From Rebecca billardiae RCC1528 (lineage: Eukaryota; Haptophyta): 64,000 bases of DNA. Positions 53,762-63,766 of the stretch are shown one piece after another. Under the pieces are notes generated by a model. It saw only the letters and a list, made by a program, of their open reading frames with translations. It did not search any database and had not been told where the DNA came from. Where the stretch lies: the NCBI GenBank assembly GCA_965240325.2, contig OZ251242.1, positions 1,178,001 to 1,242,000 of the forward strand, read 5' to 3'. Position numbers and translations under genes: made by a program. The stretch's first letter is position 1. Every line of letters begins with the position of its first letter.

Positions 53762-56389
53762 CTAGCGCCCGCGCCCCGCGCCCAGCTCCCCCCTCGCCTG
53801 CGACTGCGCGCGCGCCAGGCCCTGCTGCTTGGCGGCGGTCGGGGACGGGGTGCTCGGGCTCGGCCCGCCACCGCCCGCCCCGGCGCTCTCATTGCCGCTG
53901 CTGCTGCGCCGCAGGTTCTGGTTCGACAGCCCGCGCTTGGTCGGCGTGGCGGGCGGCTTGGCCGCGGCCGCGCCGCCGCCCCCGCCGCCCCCATCCGCCG
54001 CGGGCGAGGCGTCCGCCATCACCTGGTGGAGCGTCGTCGAGAGGCGACTCACGTCGATCACCGCGTTGAGCGACGTGCGCACGCCCTCCGCCTCGCCCGG
54101 CGCGCCCGCCGCGGCGTCTCCGGGCCCGGGCGCGGACGGGTCTGCGCCGGCGGCGCCGCCGGCCGCGCCCCCACCGCCGCCGCGCTTCTTGGCGCGCGCC
54201 GCCCGCCTGCGCTCCTCGACGGTGTACGCCTCCTCGAGCGGGGCGGAGGTCTGGCTGAGCGCGAGCGGCGGCGCGAGCTCGAGCAGCCCGCTCCGCCCCA
54301 CGCCGCCCGCGAGGCCGTGGCGCATCCCGACGCGCTCCCACGCCAGGGGCACGATGGCGTCCTCGCCACCGCCGCCGCCGCCGCCGCCGCTCGGCGCGAC
54401 CAGCAGCGTCTCGCGCAGCGCCTCGAGGAAGAGCGCCTCGCACTCGTCGTCTGAGACTGAGCGCGAGCCGGTGGCGGAGGCGGACTTGGCCGCGCGGCGC
54501 ACCAGCCTCGAGAATTCGTCGACCGTGAGCACGCCGTCGCCGTTGATGTCGAACTCCTGGAAGAGGAAGCGCAGCTGCTCGAGCGCGGCGGCGCGCACGG
54601 CCAGGTGGCAGCGCAGCAGCAGCTCGGCCAGCTCGTCCACTGGGACGCACGGCGGCTCGAGCGGCGGCGCGTGCTGGCCGGGCGGCGGCTCGAGCGACTC
54701 GGACTCGCCTGTCTCCCACCGCGTCAGCGCCGAGTCGAGCGACTCCGCCGGCGGCCTGGCGTGCACGCGCTCGCCCAGCCAGCGCAGCGCCGCGTCCTCG
54801 AGAGAGCTCGGCAGCTCGAGCAGCGCGATCACCGTGCGCGCGTCCGAGTGCGAGTACACGCCACCGCCAGAGCCGCCGCCGGGCAGGTGGAGGGCGAGGG
54901 AGTCCTCCTCCCCATCCGCGCCGCGCTCGTCCTCTTCGCCGCTGTCTGCGAGCAGCTCGGCCGTGGCCGACTTGGCGCGGAACGAGCTCCCGTCGCCGCG
55001 CGGCTTGGGCGCGGCCGCGATGAGCGCGGCGCCCGTCATCCGCTCCCCCATCATGTGCGGCGTGTAGGCCGTGCTGTACACCTTGCGCACAAAGGAGAGC
55101 GCCTGTGAGTGCGCAAGGCAGAGGGGGAGGCGCCGCGCAGCAGGCAGCCGGTCAGTCGGTGAGTCGGGCAGCCGGGCAGTCGGTCAGACAGCCAGCGCGC
55201 GGGGCGCAGCATCGGGCGGGGGCCGGGGGCCCGGGGCGCGGGTGGCACGCGCGCAGACGCGCGGCCGCGGCGGAGCCTCTGGCGGCGCGGCGCGCATGCG
55301 CATCGCGCGGTGCGCGCACCTCGGGCGACGCCGGCTCGCTGCTGACGCCGAGCAGCTCCGCAAAGATGCGCACGCGCGGGTGCCGTCCGTGGTGCTCGCG
55401 CAGGCCGCGCAGCAGGTCTGCGAGGTTGGTCAGCGCGTTCGAGCGGCGGCCGTGCGTGCGCACGAGCCACGCCCACACGTACGCGGGGAAGGAGGACGCC
55501 TGCGCGGACGGGAGCGAGTCACCGGCGAGGGTGCGCGCCTCGAGCAGCGTCGCGAGCGTCGTGAGCAGCTTCCGCAGCGTGATCGGCCGCGCGAGCAGCT
55601 CCGGCACCCAGGTCAGCTCGATCCACTCGGGCGAGAGCCGCACCCACGCCTGCTGCCCGGCACTGGCCGCGTCGAGCACCTCGGAGCGCAGCGGCGCGGC
55701 GGGGAGCGCCCCGAGCAGGTCTCGCGTGTCGTCATGCGCCTCCGCCACCCCCGCCTCGCGCGCGTCGCGCTCGAGCGCCGACCTGGGCGCCGGCGCGAGC
55801 TTGTCCGGCGCGACGGGCTTGGCGGAGCCCGGCGGCAGCTGCAGCGACTGGCGCCCGCCCTTGCCCTTGCCGCCGCCGCCGCCCTCGGCGTCGGTCGGGC
55901 CGGCAGCGTGGTGCTGCGACTGCGCCTGCCTCGCCGCGCGCTCCGCCTCCAGCCGCCCGTCGCGCCGCGTGCGCACCACCGACTGCGGTGACTCCGCCTC
56001 CGCCTCCCTCGCCGAGCCGCGCACCGAGCCGCGCCGCCCCGAGTGCGCGAGCTGCGACGAGATGAGCCGAGTCTCCTTGCCGCCCCAGCGCTCCGCAATC
56101 CGCTGCAGGCAGAGCAGGCGGTCGGGCTCCTGCAGCAGCCGGTAGAGCTGCGCGACGTGAGCCGCGGCGCGCTGCCCGCCCCACGCGTCGATGGCGAGCT
56201 GCAGCAGCGGCGCCGTCTGCGCCGCGTCCGCGCCCCTCAGGTCGGCGCTCATCGCGACGCCGCGCGCGCGCGTCGGCGCCGCCCGAATCAGCTCGGTGAG
56301 CGTGGTCGTCCACTCTCGAGACTCGTCCTCGTTGTCGGGCGTGAGCTGAATCAGCAACGGCTGCGGCGCACGCACGTCGTCGTCCGACA

Positions 56390-56429
<40 letters not shown>

Positions 56430-58292
56430 GCCGAAGCCGCTGCGCTCGCTCCGCCCGCTCGGGCTCGGCGCGGGCGAGGGCGGCGCGCTGCCCGCGACCG
56501 AAGTCCCGCCCGCGTCGCTCGCGGCCGGCGTGCCCTCGCCGCGCGCGACGCGGAGCTTGGCGCGCACGGCGAGCGTCGCGTCCGCCCACGCATGCGCGTC
56601 TTCCTCCGTCAGCTCGTTGAGCAGCGCGTCGCGCGTCGCCGGCGGCCAGTCCGCCAGCTGCTCCACCATCAGGTCGATCACGACGCGCGGCTCGAGCGCC
56701 GACATCAGCCGGATCGCGAGCGGCGCGATCGTCGCCGACGAGGCGCGGAGCAGCGAGGTCTCGGCGATCATTGACTCGACGATGGTGGCGCACTGGTGGG
56801 CCTCGAGTCGGCGCGCAATCTCGACGGCCCACTTCGAGCCCTCCGCCTTGGGCAGGAAGCGCGCCACCACCGGCAGCATCCCCGGCCACTCGCGCGGGTG
56901 CAGCGCGCGGTGCGCGCGCGCGAGCACGTGCGCGCGCACGTACTCGTCCTGCGTCTCGACGATCGTCGAGAGCGCGTGCACGCGCGCGTCCTCGCCCAGC
57001 GTGTCGGAGAGCCTCACGATCAGCTCGGCACGCGCCGACTCGTTGTGCTTGGAGACGATGTCCGCGAGCTCGACCGGGCCGATCTGCCCGATCACAGCCG
57101 CGCGCGCCGAGCGCCTGCTCCGCTCGGACGGCGCCGAGTTGATGAACGCGAGGATCGCCGCGTTGCGCTGCTCGTCGGTGCGCACGTTCACGGGTTGGTT
57201 GGCCTCGAGCGTTGCGTGCAGCCGGCGCATGGCGGAGAGCTCGCGCGCGAGCGCCTCGCGCTCGGCCTCCGCGCGCACCATCCGGTCCTCCATCTCGCGC
57301 ACGCGCCCCGCCTCGAGCGCGCGCAGCATCGAGCCGAGCGTCGCCGTGAAGAACCTGTACACCCGCTCGAGAATGTGCGCCCACTCGGCAGACGCGGCGC
57401 GCGCCTGCTGCACGAGCTCGGCAAAGGCGTCGGTCCACACCTGCATGACGCCGACCTCGTCCACGCCCGGCCGCCCGCCCGCGACCAGCGCGCCCGCCGC
57501 CGCGCGCGCGCGCCCGCCCGCGCCGAACGAGCCCTCCGCGTCCGCGCCCGCGCCGCCCTCGGTGCCCGCGCCCGCGTCCGCGTCGTCGTCGTCGTCCGCG
57601 CCGCGGCCGCGCTCGCGCGCCTCCGCCTCGAGCTCGGCGAGCTGCGCGTCGACGGCGGCCTCGAGCTTGATCGCCTTGCTCGCGGAGAGCGGCACGTTGA
57701 GCAGCGCGTACGACGCGATCCCGTGCCGCAGCCCCAGGCTCTTCGTCTGCGACGAGAGCTCAGTCAGATCGGGGCGTGGCCCGGCGTGCGAGGGCGCGAG
57801 CGACTCGGCACGCTTGCGCTGCCGGCTCGCGGGCGGCACCGGGTCGAGCGAGGCGAAGCGCTGCATCAGCGCGGCGGTGCTCGCGCTCGCCGCCGTGCTC
57901 GGCACCGAGCCGCCGCACGCGTGCGCCACCAGCGCCTGCGTGTGCTGGTGCGCCGAGCGCAGCGCCTCCATCGAAGTCGACGGTCGCTGCTGGAGCGCGC
58001 GCGCGCCGCCCACCGTGCCGGCGGGCGGCGTGCGCCAGATGCGCGTGCTCGAGCGGCTCAGCGGCTGCGAGTACGCCGCGAACGACGAGCCCGTGCTGCA
58101 CGCGCCGCGGCTCGCCGGCGTGCTGCTGCGCGCCGCGCCCGTGCCGGGCGGCGTCGGGTAGTTGAGCCGCGCGCGACCGTCCGACACCGGCGGCAGGTCA
58201 ACGAACATCGAGACGGTCTTGCCCACCTGGTCGACATGGCTGCTCACGTGCGCCTCGGGCGCGCGCGGGGCGCCTTTCTCCGGCGTGCTCAT
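53762..58292 (-). CDS. Large EF-hand protein with helical-repeat-like middle, family not recognised
   Basis: Two exons, 55320-58292 and 53762-55102, join to 1437 residues; the 217-base intron links EPASPE to ALSFVRKVYS. I do not recognise a named family. The N-terminal 360 residues are Ser/Thr/Pro/Ala-rich with an Arg-flanked motif KTVSMFVDLPPVSDGRARLN. A helix follows around EWAHILERVYRFFTATLGSM. Residues ~380-580 are regular helices (ELADIVSKHNESARAELIVR, REWPGMLPVVARFLPKAEGS, RVVIDLMVEQLADWPPATRD), suggestive of an armadillo/HEAT-like array. A canonical EF-hand loop, DINGDGVLTVDEF, lies at ~1170-1182, preceded by an ELLLRCHLAVRAAALEQLRF helix; the acidic ligands at 1, 3, 5 and 12 are present, so calcium binding is likely. 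The C-terminus is Gly/Ser/Pro-rich. A cytoskeletal, flagellar or regulatory scaffold role is only a guess. Confidence 0.72.
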
Positions 58293-58594
58293 GCCGCGCG
58301 CGTGCCGGATGGGCCGGCGCTCATGCGCGCGTCGACTGCAGCAGCCTCAGGCGCGCGAGCAGGAACAGCTCCTGCCGGCTCGAGTTCGCACTGGACAGGG
58401 ATGTGGACTTGTTACAGTTTACAATGTTTTACGTGCACAGTACTCCAGCGTGTAACCGACTCACGGGCTCAATAGTCAATGTTAATCACAGAGGTGCACG
58501 AAACAGCCATATCGCTCTTCAGCAGCAAGCTCTCCGGCTCCGCCGCTCTCGTCGGGCCGGCTGCAGGTCGAGGCCTTCAGCTGGCGACGACGAT
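58293..58594. other. Spacer between two minus-strand genes
   Basis: About 0.3 kb separating the stop of the SNF2-like gene from the start of the EF-hand protein gene. It probably holds a promoter and a 3' end. Nothing specific is seen. Confidence 0.4.
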
Positions 58595-61033
58595 TCAGCA
58601 GCCCAGGCCGCAGCGCGCGATGCAGCGCAGCGCCCGCGCCTCCACGTCAGGCGCAAACGCCGCACAGGCCGCCACCCACGCCCCCGGCAGCTCCTCGAGC
58701 AGCCGCGCCGCGCTGATGAACTGGTCGGAGTGGTCAGCGGCCGCGGCGGCGGCGGCGCCGGAGCTGTCGCCGGAGCTGTCGGACTCGGAGCTGTCGGCAG
58801 CGGCACCGCCGGGCTGCTGCGGATGTGCTGCGCCGTGCTCGGCGCCGTCGATGCGCCCCCAGCATACGCCGCGCAGCCGCATCCCGACCGCGTACCGCGC
58901 GACGAACGCGTGCACGCGCACCGCCACTCGCCGCTCGCCCTCGCCCCCGGAGACCATAGCGCTCAGCCGCGCGCGCTCGTGCGCGTACTCCGCCTCGGCG
59001 GCGGAGCGCCCCGCGGCGCACAGTAGCCGCACAGCGCGCGCGCGCGCCGCCGGCCACAGCGCCTCGAGCCCGCGCCCCGCGCCAGCCTCCGCGCCCTCCG
59101 CCGCGGCCGCGGGCGACGCTCCCAGCAGCGGCGTCAGCATGGCCACCGCCGTCATCAGCTCAAGGCTTGCGCTCGCGCCGGGAGGCGGTAGCAGAGTGGG
59201 CTCCGCGGCGCACGCCGAGGTGGGCGCGCCGTGCGCCGATGCGCGCCGTGCGCAGCGCTCGGCGTGCGTGGCCGAGGGCGCCGGCGCTCCGCCGCGCGCG
59301 GCCCCGGCGCTTGGCGAGCGCGGCGGCGCGCGCGGCTGCATCACGCTCAGCAGATTGCCGAGGGGGCCTCGGACGCGCGCGCCCTCGCACACGCGCAGCG
59401 CGCCGCCGTCGTCGCCCTCGTCGCCGCCACCGCCGCGCGGCGCTGGGCAGGCCGTGCCCGCACCCGCGCGCGCCGCGCCGTGGCCCGATGGCGCGCTGCA
59501 GCGCTCGAGCGCAACCGCCGCTGCGGCGCTCGCGCTGCCGCTCTGTGCGCCGAGCGCGATCGCGCGCAGCGCCCCGAGCACGGCGGCGAGCTCGAGGTCC
59601 GGGGCACCGAGGGGCATCAGGCAGTCCTGCAGCAGCGACGCCGCCTCGGAGGCCCAGCCCGTGCGCGCGCTGCCGCGCGCGCGCGCGCTCCTGCCCTGGC
59701 CGAGCGCGCCGCAGCCTGGTGGCGGGCGCGCGCGGCCTGCGCTGCGCGTGGCACTTGGCGCGTGCCGTGGCGAGCGGCGCGGCGCGCACGCGCCCGCGCG
59801 CGCAAAGGACGCCGCGGCGGAGCTCGCGCGGCGGAGCCGCTGCTGCGGCTGCGGCTGCGGCTGCGGTGGCTGTGGCCGCGCTGCGCCCGCCGCGCCGGCC
59901 AGCGAGCCGCGCGCAGTGACACCCAGCCTTGCTGCGCCTGCGCCAGACACCGCGCCTGAGACGGTGGCGGCGAGGGTCGGGCGCTCGGCGTTGCGCGCGC
60001 GCGTCGTCGACGCCGCGCGCTCGCCGGTGCCGGCAGCCGCGCGCACTCTCCGCGCGCCCGTCGCCTCAGCGGGCAGGCAGGCGCCGCCCGCCGGCGCGGG
60101 CGCGCCCGCCGTGACGCAGCCCAACAGGGCTGCCTCCGCGGCGGAATGGCGGCGCGCGCGCGCGCGCGGCTCGGCGCGCGGCGGGCGTACCCGCGGCACG
60201 TAGAGCAGCGCAGGGCGCACCGCCGCGCCCAGCTTGAGCGCAGCCCCGGGCACCCGCCGGCCGTATTCTTCACACAGACGCGCCCAGCGCGCGCCGCGCG
60301 GCGGCAGCAGCTGCGTCGCGCCCGCGCCGCCCGGAGCGGCGGCGAGGGCGAGGTGCGCGCAGAGGGCGTGCAGGTCGGCGGGGGCGCTCGGCAAGAGGGA
60401 CCACCGATGCACCGCCTCGACGCGCGCGCACCGCTGCGCCGTCAGCGCGTCCGGCGCCGCGTCGACCACCAACCGCCACGGCCCCGCGCTCAGCCGCCGC
60501 TGTGAGGGCGTGGACGTGCGCGCGCGCTTGGGCGTGCGCGCGCGCGTGCTCGTGGGGGTGGCGAGAGTGGCGTGCGCGCACACAGCAACGTCCAGCCCCG
60601 CCAGCGCCTCCGCCGTGCACCGCGCCACGCACGCGACTGCGAGCGTCGGTGCGCACTCGCGCAGCCGTGTCTCCCACGCCGACAGCTCCGCCGGGCGTGC
60701 GAGGACGAGTGTGCACGCGCTGTGGCACGCGGCTGCGCTTGCTTGGGCCTCGTGGCTCGCGTGTGCCTGCACGAGCTCGGCCACCAGCCGCGCGCGCCGT
60801 GGCAGCCCGTCGACGACGAGCACGCCGCCGCTCGGCCCGCCGCCGTCCGCGCCAGCCGCCTCTCGCGCGCGCAGCCATTCGGCGATGGCGGCGTCGGCCA
60901 CCGAGCCGTCGTCGGCGAGTGGTAGGCGGCAGCATGCATCGAGGAGCGTGGCCGTGTCGTTGAAGAGCCGCGCGCTCTCTGCCGGCAGCGGCGCGTGCCA
61001 GTCATCACCGTGCTCCCGCGCGGCGACGAGCAT
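58595..61033 (-). CDS. Probable degenerate SNF2-type helicase-like protein
   Basis: An 812-residue single-exon protein. Its first ~240 residues keep the outline of the SNF2 RecA-like domain. GGVLVVDGLPRRARLVAELV stands where GGILADDMGLGKT would be; ACTLVLARPAELSAWETRLR matches the TLVV.P..L...W..E motif Ia region; DVAVCAHATLATP corresponds to DVVLTTY. WRLVVDAAPDALTAQRCARV (~184-205) aligns with the WxRVVLDEAH motif II, and HRWSLLPSAPADLHALCAHL with RWALTGTPIQNxLxDLxSLL. Walker A lysine and the DEAH acid pair are missing, so ATP hydrolysis is not expected. The remainder is Ala/Arg/Ser-rich, ending in helices around DQFISAARLLEELPGAWVAA. A structural chromatin or ubiquitin-ligase partner role, or a decaying gene, are both possible. 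Confidence 0.5.
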   Translation of the reverse strand: MLVAAREHGDDWHAPLPAESARLFNDTATLLDACCRLPLADDGSVADAAIAEWLRAREAAGADGGGPSGGVLVVDGLPRRARLVAELVQAHASHEAQASAAACHSACTLVLARPAELSAWETRLRECAPTLAVACVARCTAEALAGLDVAVCAHATLATPTSTRARTPKRARTSTPSQRRLSAGPWRLVVDAAPDALTAQRCARVEAVHRWSLLPSAPADLHALCAHLALAAAPGGAGATQLLPPRGARWARLCEEYGRRVPGAALKLGAAVRPALLYVPRVRPPRAEPRARARRHSAAEAALLGCVTAGAPAPAGGACLPAEATGARRVRAAAGTGERAASTTRARNAERPTLAATVSGAVSGAGAARLGVTARGSLAGAAGAARPQPPQPQPQPQQRLRRASSAAASFARAGACAPRRSPRHAPSATRSAGRARPPPGCGALGQGRSARARGSARTGWASEAASLLQDCLMPLGAPDLELAAVLGALRAIALGAQSGSASAAAAVALERCSAPSGHGAARAGAGTACPAPRGGGGDEGDDGGALRVCEGARVRGPLGNLLSVMQPRAPPRSPSAGAARGGAPAPSATHAERCARRASAHGAPTSACAAEPTLLPPPGASASLELMTAVAMLTPLLGASPAAAAEGAEAGAGRGLEALWPAARARAVRLLCAAGRSAAEAEYAHERARLSAMVSGGEGERRVAVRVHAFVARYAVGMRLRGVCWGRIDGAEHGAAHPQQPGGAAADSSESDSSGDSSGAAAAAAADHSDQFISAARLLEELPGAWVAACAAFAPDVEARALRCIARCGLGC

Positions 61034-61698
61034 CTGACGGCCGGCTGTGGACGTCGGCTTGCGACTGTACGTCCGCCCGTTTCAGCCAGTCACCCTTTGC
61101 TCCTTCTGGGGACAGGGGAGAGCTGGGGAGCCCGGACTCCTGACGTCGAGAGACACACACGGTGAGTGACGACGATCCATCGATCGATCCGGCGGATCCC
61201 AGACCCAGGGCGCCGGCCCAGGGCTGATGGCCTGCTGAGTAGGCTGACACCGTTGACGCACCCGGGCGCCGTGACCGTCGTGTCTGTCCGTGCGTCCCGT
61301 CGACGGACGGACGATCGAGTGCGCGTTCGAGCGTGGTCGGTTTGGCTCGTCTCGAGATCGCGTTTCAGCTCATCAATCAATTATCACAGAAATCAGAATC
61401 GGGTCGGACTCGCCACTTGGGCTGTTGCAGCGAGCCGGAGCTCGTCGGCGTGTCTTGCACCGCAAGCGAGCCAGCCGCCGCGGGGCGTCACAGCAGGTGT
61501 GGCCGCGCGCAAGCGCACGGCGCGCGCTCTGGCCAACAGGGCCCAGCGGCCGCATCGGTCCGCGCGCGCCGCACCTCGGTGCGGCGTGCGGCGGCGCGCT
61601 GGCCGCTCGCGCGACCGCCCGCGCGTGGCCGTGAGCTGCTGCGCACGCGCGCCGCCGCCGCCGGAACAAAACGGGCGCGTGGCGACGGTGCGCGGCGC
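61034..61698. other. Spacer upstream of SNF2-like gene
   Basis: About 0.66 kb between the lumen-protein stop and the SNF2-like start, both minus strand. The part next to 61034 should contain the SNF2-like promoter. ~61480-61680 is GC-rich and could be the 3' untranslated region of the lumen-protein gene. No gene is supported. Confidence 0.4.
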
Positions 61699-62574
61699 TC
61701 AGGCGCGCGCGCCGTACAGGTAGGTCTCGATGTCGGGCATACTCCCGCACGGGTCGACGGCCGTGCCGTACACCATCAGCCCGCCCCACACGCCCGCGAG
61801 GTTGGTGCCGCCGCGGTTCTGGCAGATGGCGAGGCCCTTCTTGAACGCTACGTACCGCTGCTTGGTGCGCGGGTACTTCTCGGCGGCGGAGGCGGGGATG
61901 GGCTGCAGCGCCTGCGCGGGGCCGACGGCCGAGTTGACCAGCTCGTAGTACCGGTTGAGCGCGGTGCGGCCGCGCTGCCACGCCGCCTCCACGTCGGCGA
62001 CCTGCTGCTTGCTCGCGCCGGTCGAGATGGCGGCGTTCGTGAGGCGCGTGACGCCGATCAGAGTCTGGAGCTCGGTCTCGAGGCTGGCGCGCGCGCCCTC
62101 GAGGCTCTCGCCCAGCTCGGGCGGGAAGGCGAGCGCCACCTGCTGCATGGGCAGCAGCATCGTCCGCGCGAGCTGCGACGGCTGCCCCTGCGCGTTTGCG
62201 TTGGTCGTCTGCAGCAGCTTTGGAAGGTCCGGCCAGTTGGACACGTCGCCGATCTGCTCCTTGAGCTCGAAGAGGAAGTAGTCGCCGGCGAACTGGAGGG
62301 CGGGGCGGAACTGCTTGTACGCGCGCACCGACTGCGGCGGCAGCTCGCCAAAGTCGTCGCCCTCGGGCAGCGCCGGCGCGGCGAGCGCGCTACGCCTCGG
62401 GAGCGCGCAGCCGAGGCCGAGCGCCGCGCCCGTCGTGAGCGCGGACCGTCGCGTGCGCGCGGGCGGGGCCGGATGGGGCGAGCGCGCGCGCGGCGCGCCC
62501 GTGCGCACGGCCGCCACTTGCGCGGCGGGCACCAGCGCCGCGACGAGCGCGACGAGCGCGAGCCGGCGGCACAT
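61699..62574 (-). CDS. Thylakoid-lumen-type protein with tripartite presequence, function unknown
   Basis: A 291-residue single-exon protein. Residues 1-21 form a signal peptide (RRLALVALVAALVPAAQVA); 22-41 are basic, Pro/Ser/Ala-rich, like a plastid transit peptide; 42-66 look like a twin-arginine lumen signal (RRSALTTGAALGLGCALPR then SALAA). This three-step targeting is expected for thylakoid lumen proteins in algae with secondary plastids. The mature part (~67-291) begins LPEGDDFGELPPQSVRAYKQ and is mostly helical, with WPDLPKLLQTTNANAQGQPS, a helix resembling an extrinsic photosystem bundle, and a C-terminal segment RYVAFKKGLAICQNRGGTNL with paired Cys (ICQ and DPCGS). I cannot assign it to PsbQ, PsbP, Psb31 or another named subunit. 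The missing Phe after the signal cleavage site differs from the diatom/cryptophyte motif. Confidence 0.75.
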   Translation of the reverse strand: MCRRLALVALVAALVPAAQVAAVRTGAPRARSPHPAPPARTRRSALTTGAALGLGCALPRRSALAAPALPEGDDFGELPPQSVRAYKQFRPALQFAGDYFLFELKEQIGDVSNWPDLPKLLQTTNANAQGQPSQLARTMLLPMQQVALAFPPELGESLEGARASLETELQTLIGVTRLTNAAISTGASKQQVADVEAAWQRGRTALNRYYELVNSAVGPAQALQPIPASAAEKYPRTKQRYVAFKKGLAICQNRGGTNLAGVWGGLMVYGTAVDPCGSMPDIETYLYGARA

Positions 62575-62749
62575 CGCGCGGGCTTCGGCGGCGCGGACGG
62601 GTGAGTCCTGATTGATGAGCCGCCCGCGTGCGCGGGTATTAACTGCTTACTCAGTATACCTGTATGCCTGAGCTGTGTGCGTCTCTTATTCTTATTATTA
62701 GTAAACTGTACAGGCAAGGGGCTCGTTGTAAGCCCCTTGGTCCGAGCGG

Positions 62750-63766
62750 TCAGGCCGGACCGCGGCGCAGCATCGCACGCAGCTCGCGCGGGACACTTGC
62801 GTCCTCGTCCAGCGCGCGGCGCAGCACCGGGTAGTTGTACACCATCGCGCGGTGTGATCTCGGCTTGGGCCGCTTGCCCGCGCCCAGAGACAGCACGCTC
62901 CACACGAGCGCCTCGGGCACGGGGTGGCCGAGCGCGAACATGAGGCGGCGGAACGCGGCGACGCTGAGCGGCATCAGCTCAGGCGAGTGCCCCGAGAGCG
63001 CGAGCTCCTCGTAGCTCACCGGAAGGATCGGCGCGGGCCCGAGCCCGGCCGCCTCGAGCACGTACCCGAAATTGGGCGCATTGGCCCCGCTGGATACTCG
63101 GTCCTTCAAAAGCTGCACAAAGCGGGGGACGTCCGTCAGCTTGACGGCGAGGGTGGCCGCGCTGGTCCAGGGGTCATTGCGCCGCGCGAAGCACTTGGTT
63201 GCCTGCGTCCCGTTCGCCACGTACACGTTGACGCCCGTGCGCGTGTCGAAGCAGTCCTTCACCGCGCACAGCGTGCGGTCGATCGTGTTGGAGTGAAACG
63301 TGAAAGCGACGCGCGCGCCGAGCGCGGCCAGCGTGGGCGAGATGTCGAGGACCTTGGACACGGGCTTGCCCTTGGCGAAGAGCGTGCTGTTCGTCGCGGT
63401 GCAGCGCGCGTGGAGGTTGCGGAAGCTCTGCTGCCCGTCGTCCGTGCTGGCCCAGTGAGGGTTGCACGCTTTCCTGTGGAGCACCTCGTCGCAGCGCGGC
63501 AACTCGCACAGCCGGACGCCTGCCTGCGTCAGCAGCTGCCTCAGCACGGACATGGTCCAGGTCGAGCCGGTGCAGCCGTCCGAGACGAGCAGGAGCGGAG
63601 CGCGCGGCTGGAGCGCCGCATGGGAGCGTCCCGGGCCGGCGTGCGACGCCCCAGACGACTGGTCCGCTGGTGCGGTTGAGCTCGGAAGCGTGGGCTCTGC
63701 CATCATGCCTGGACACGCGGCAAGAAGCAGCAGCCGCGTGACTAGGCTTGCCCACCGGCACTTCAT
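62750..63766 (-). CDS. Sulfotransferase-like secretory protein
   Basis: A 338-residue single-exon protein from the ATG at 63766; an upstream in-frame Met at 63838 gives no sensible extension, whereas MKCRWASLVTRLLLLAACPG is a good signal peptide or anchor. Residues 58-75, LLLVSDGCTGSTWTMSVL, form the P-loop-like PAPS-binding motif of sulfotransferases (G-x-x-x-S/T-W). Downstream, RVAFTFHSNTIDRTLCAVKD (~155-175) occupies the place of the second PAPS-binding segment but lacks the usual R-DP pair, so activity is less certain. Paired Cys residues (LCELPRCDE, KDCFDT) suggest disulfides in a lumenal domain. It is not closely similar to the other sulfotransferase-like protein in the window. Substrate unknown; a remote nucleotide-binding relative is possible. 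Confidence 0.6.
   Translation of the reverse strand: MKCRWASLVTRLLLLAACPGMMAEPTLPSSTAPADQSSGASHAGPGRSHAALQPRAPLLLVSDGCTGSTWTMSVLRQLLTQAGVRLCELPRCDEVLHRKACNPHWASTDDGQQSFRNLHARCTATNSTLFAKGKPVSKVLDISPTLAALGARVAFTFHSNTIDRTLCAVKDCFDTRTGVNVYVANGTQATKCFARRNDPWTSAATLAVKLTDVPRFVQLLKDRVSSGANAPNFGYVLEAAGLGPAPILPVSYEELALSGHSPELMPLSVAAFRRLMFALGHPVPEALVWSVLSLGAGKRPKPRSHRAMVYNYPVLRRALDEDASVPRELRAMLRRGPA

Noticed and set aside
54605-58475. Long plus-strand frames opposite the EF-hand protein (for example 56530-58161)
   Set aside because: They have Arg/Ala/Ser composition only, while the minus strand gives an EF-hand and joins cleanly across an intron.
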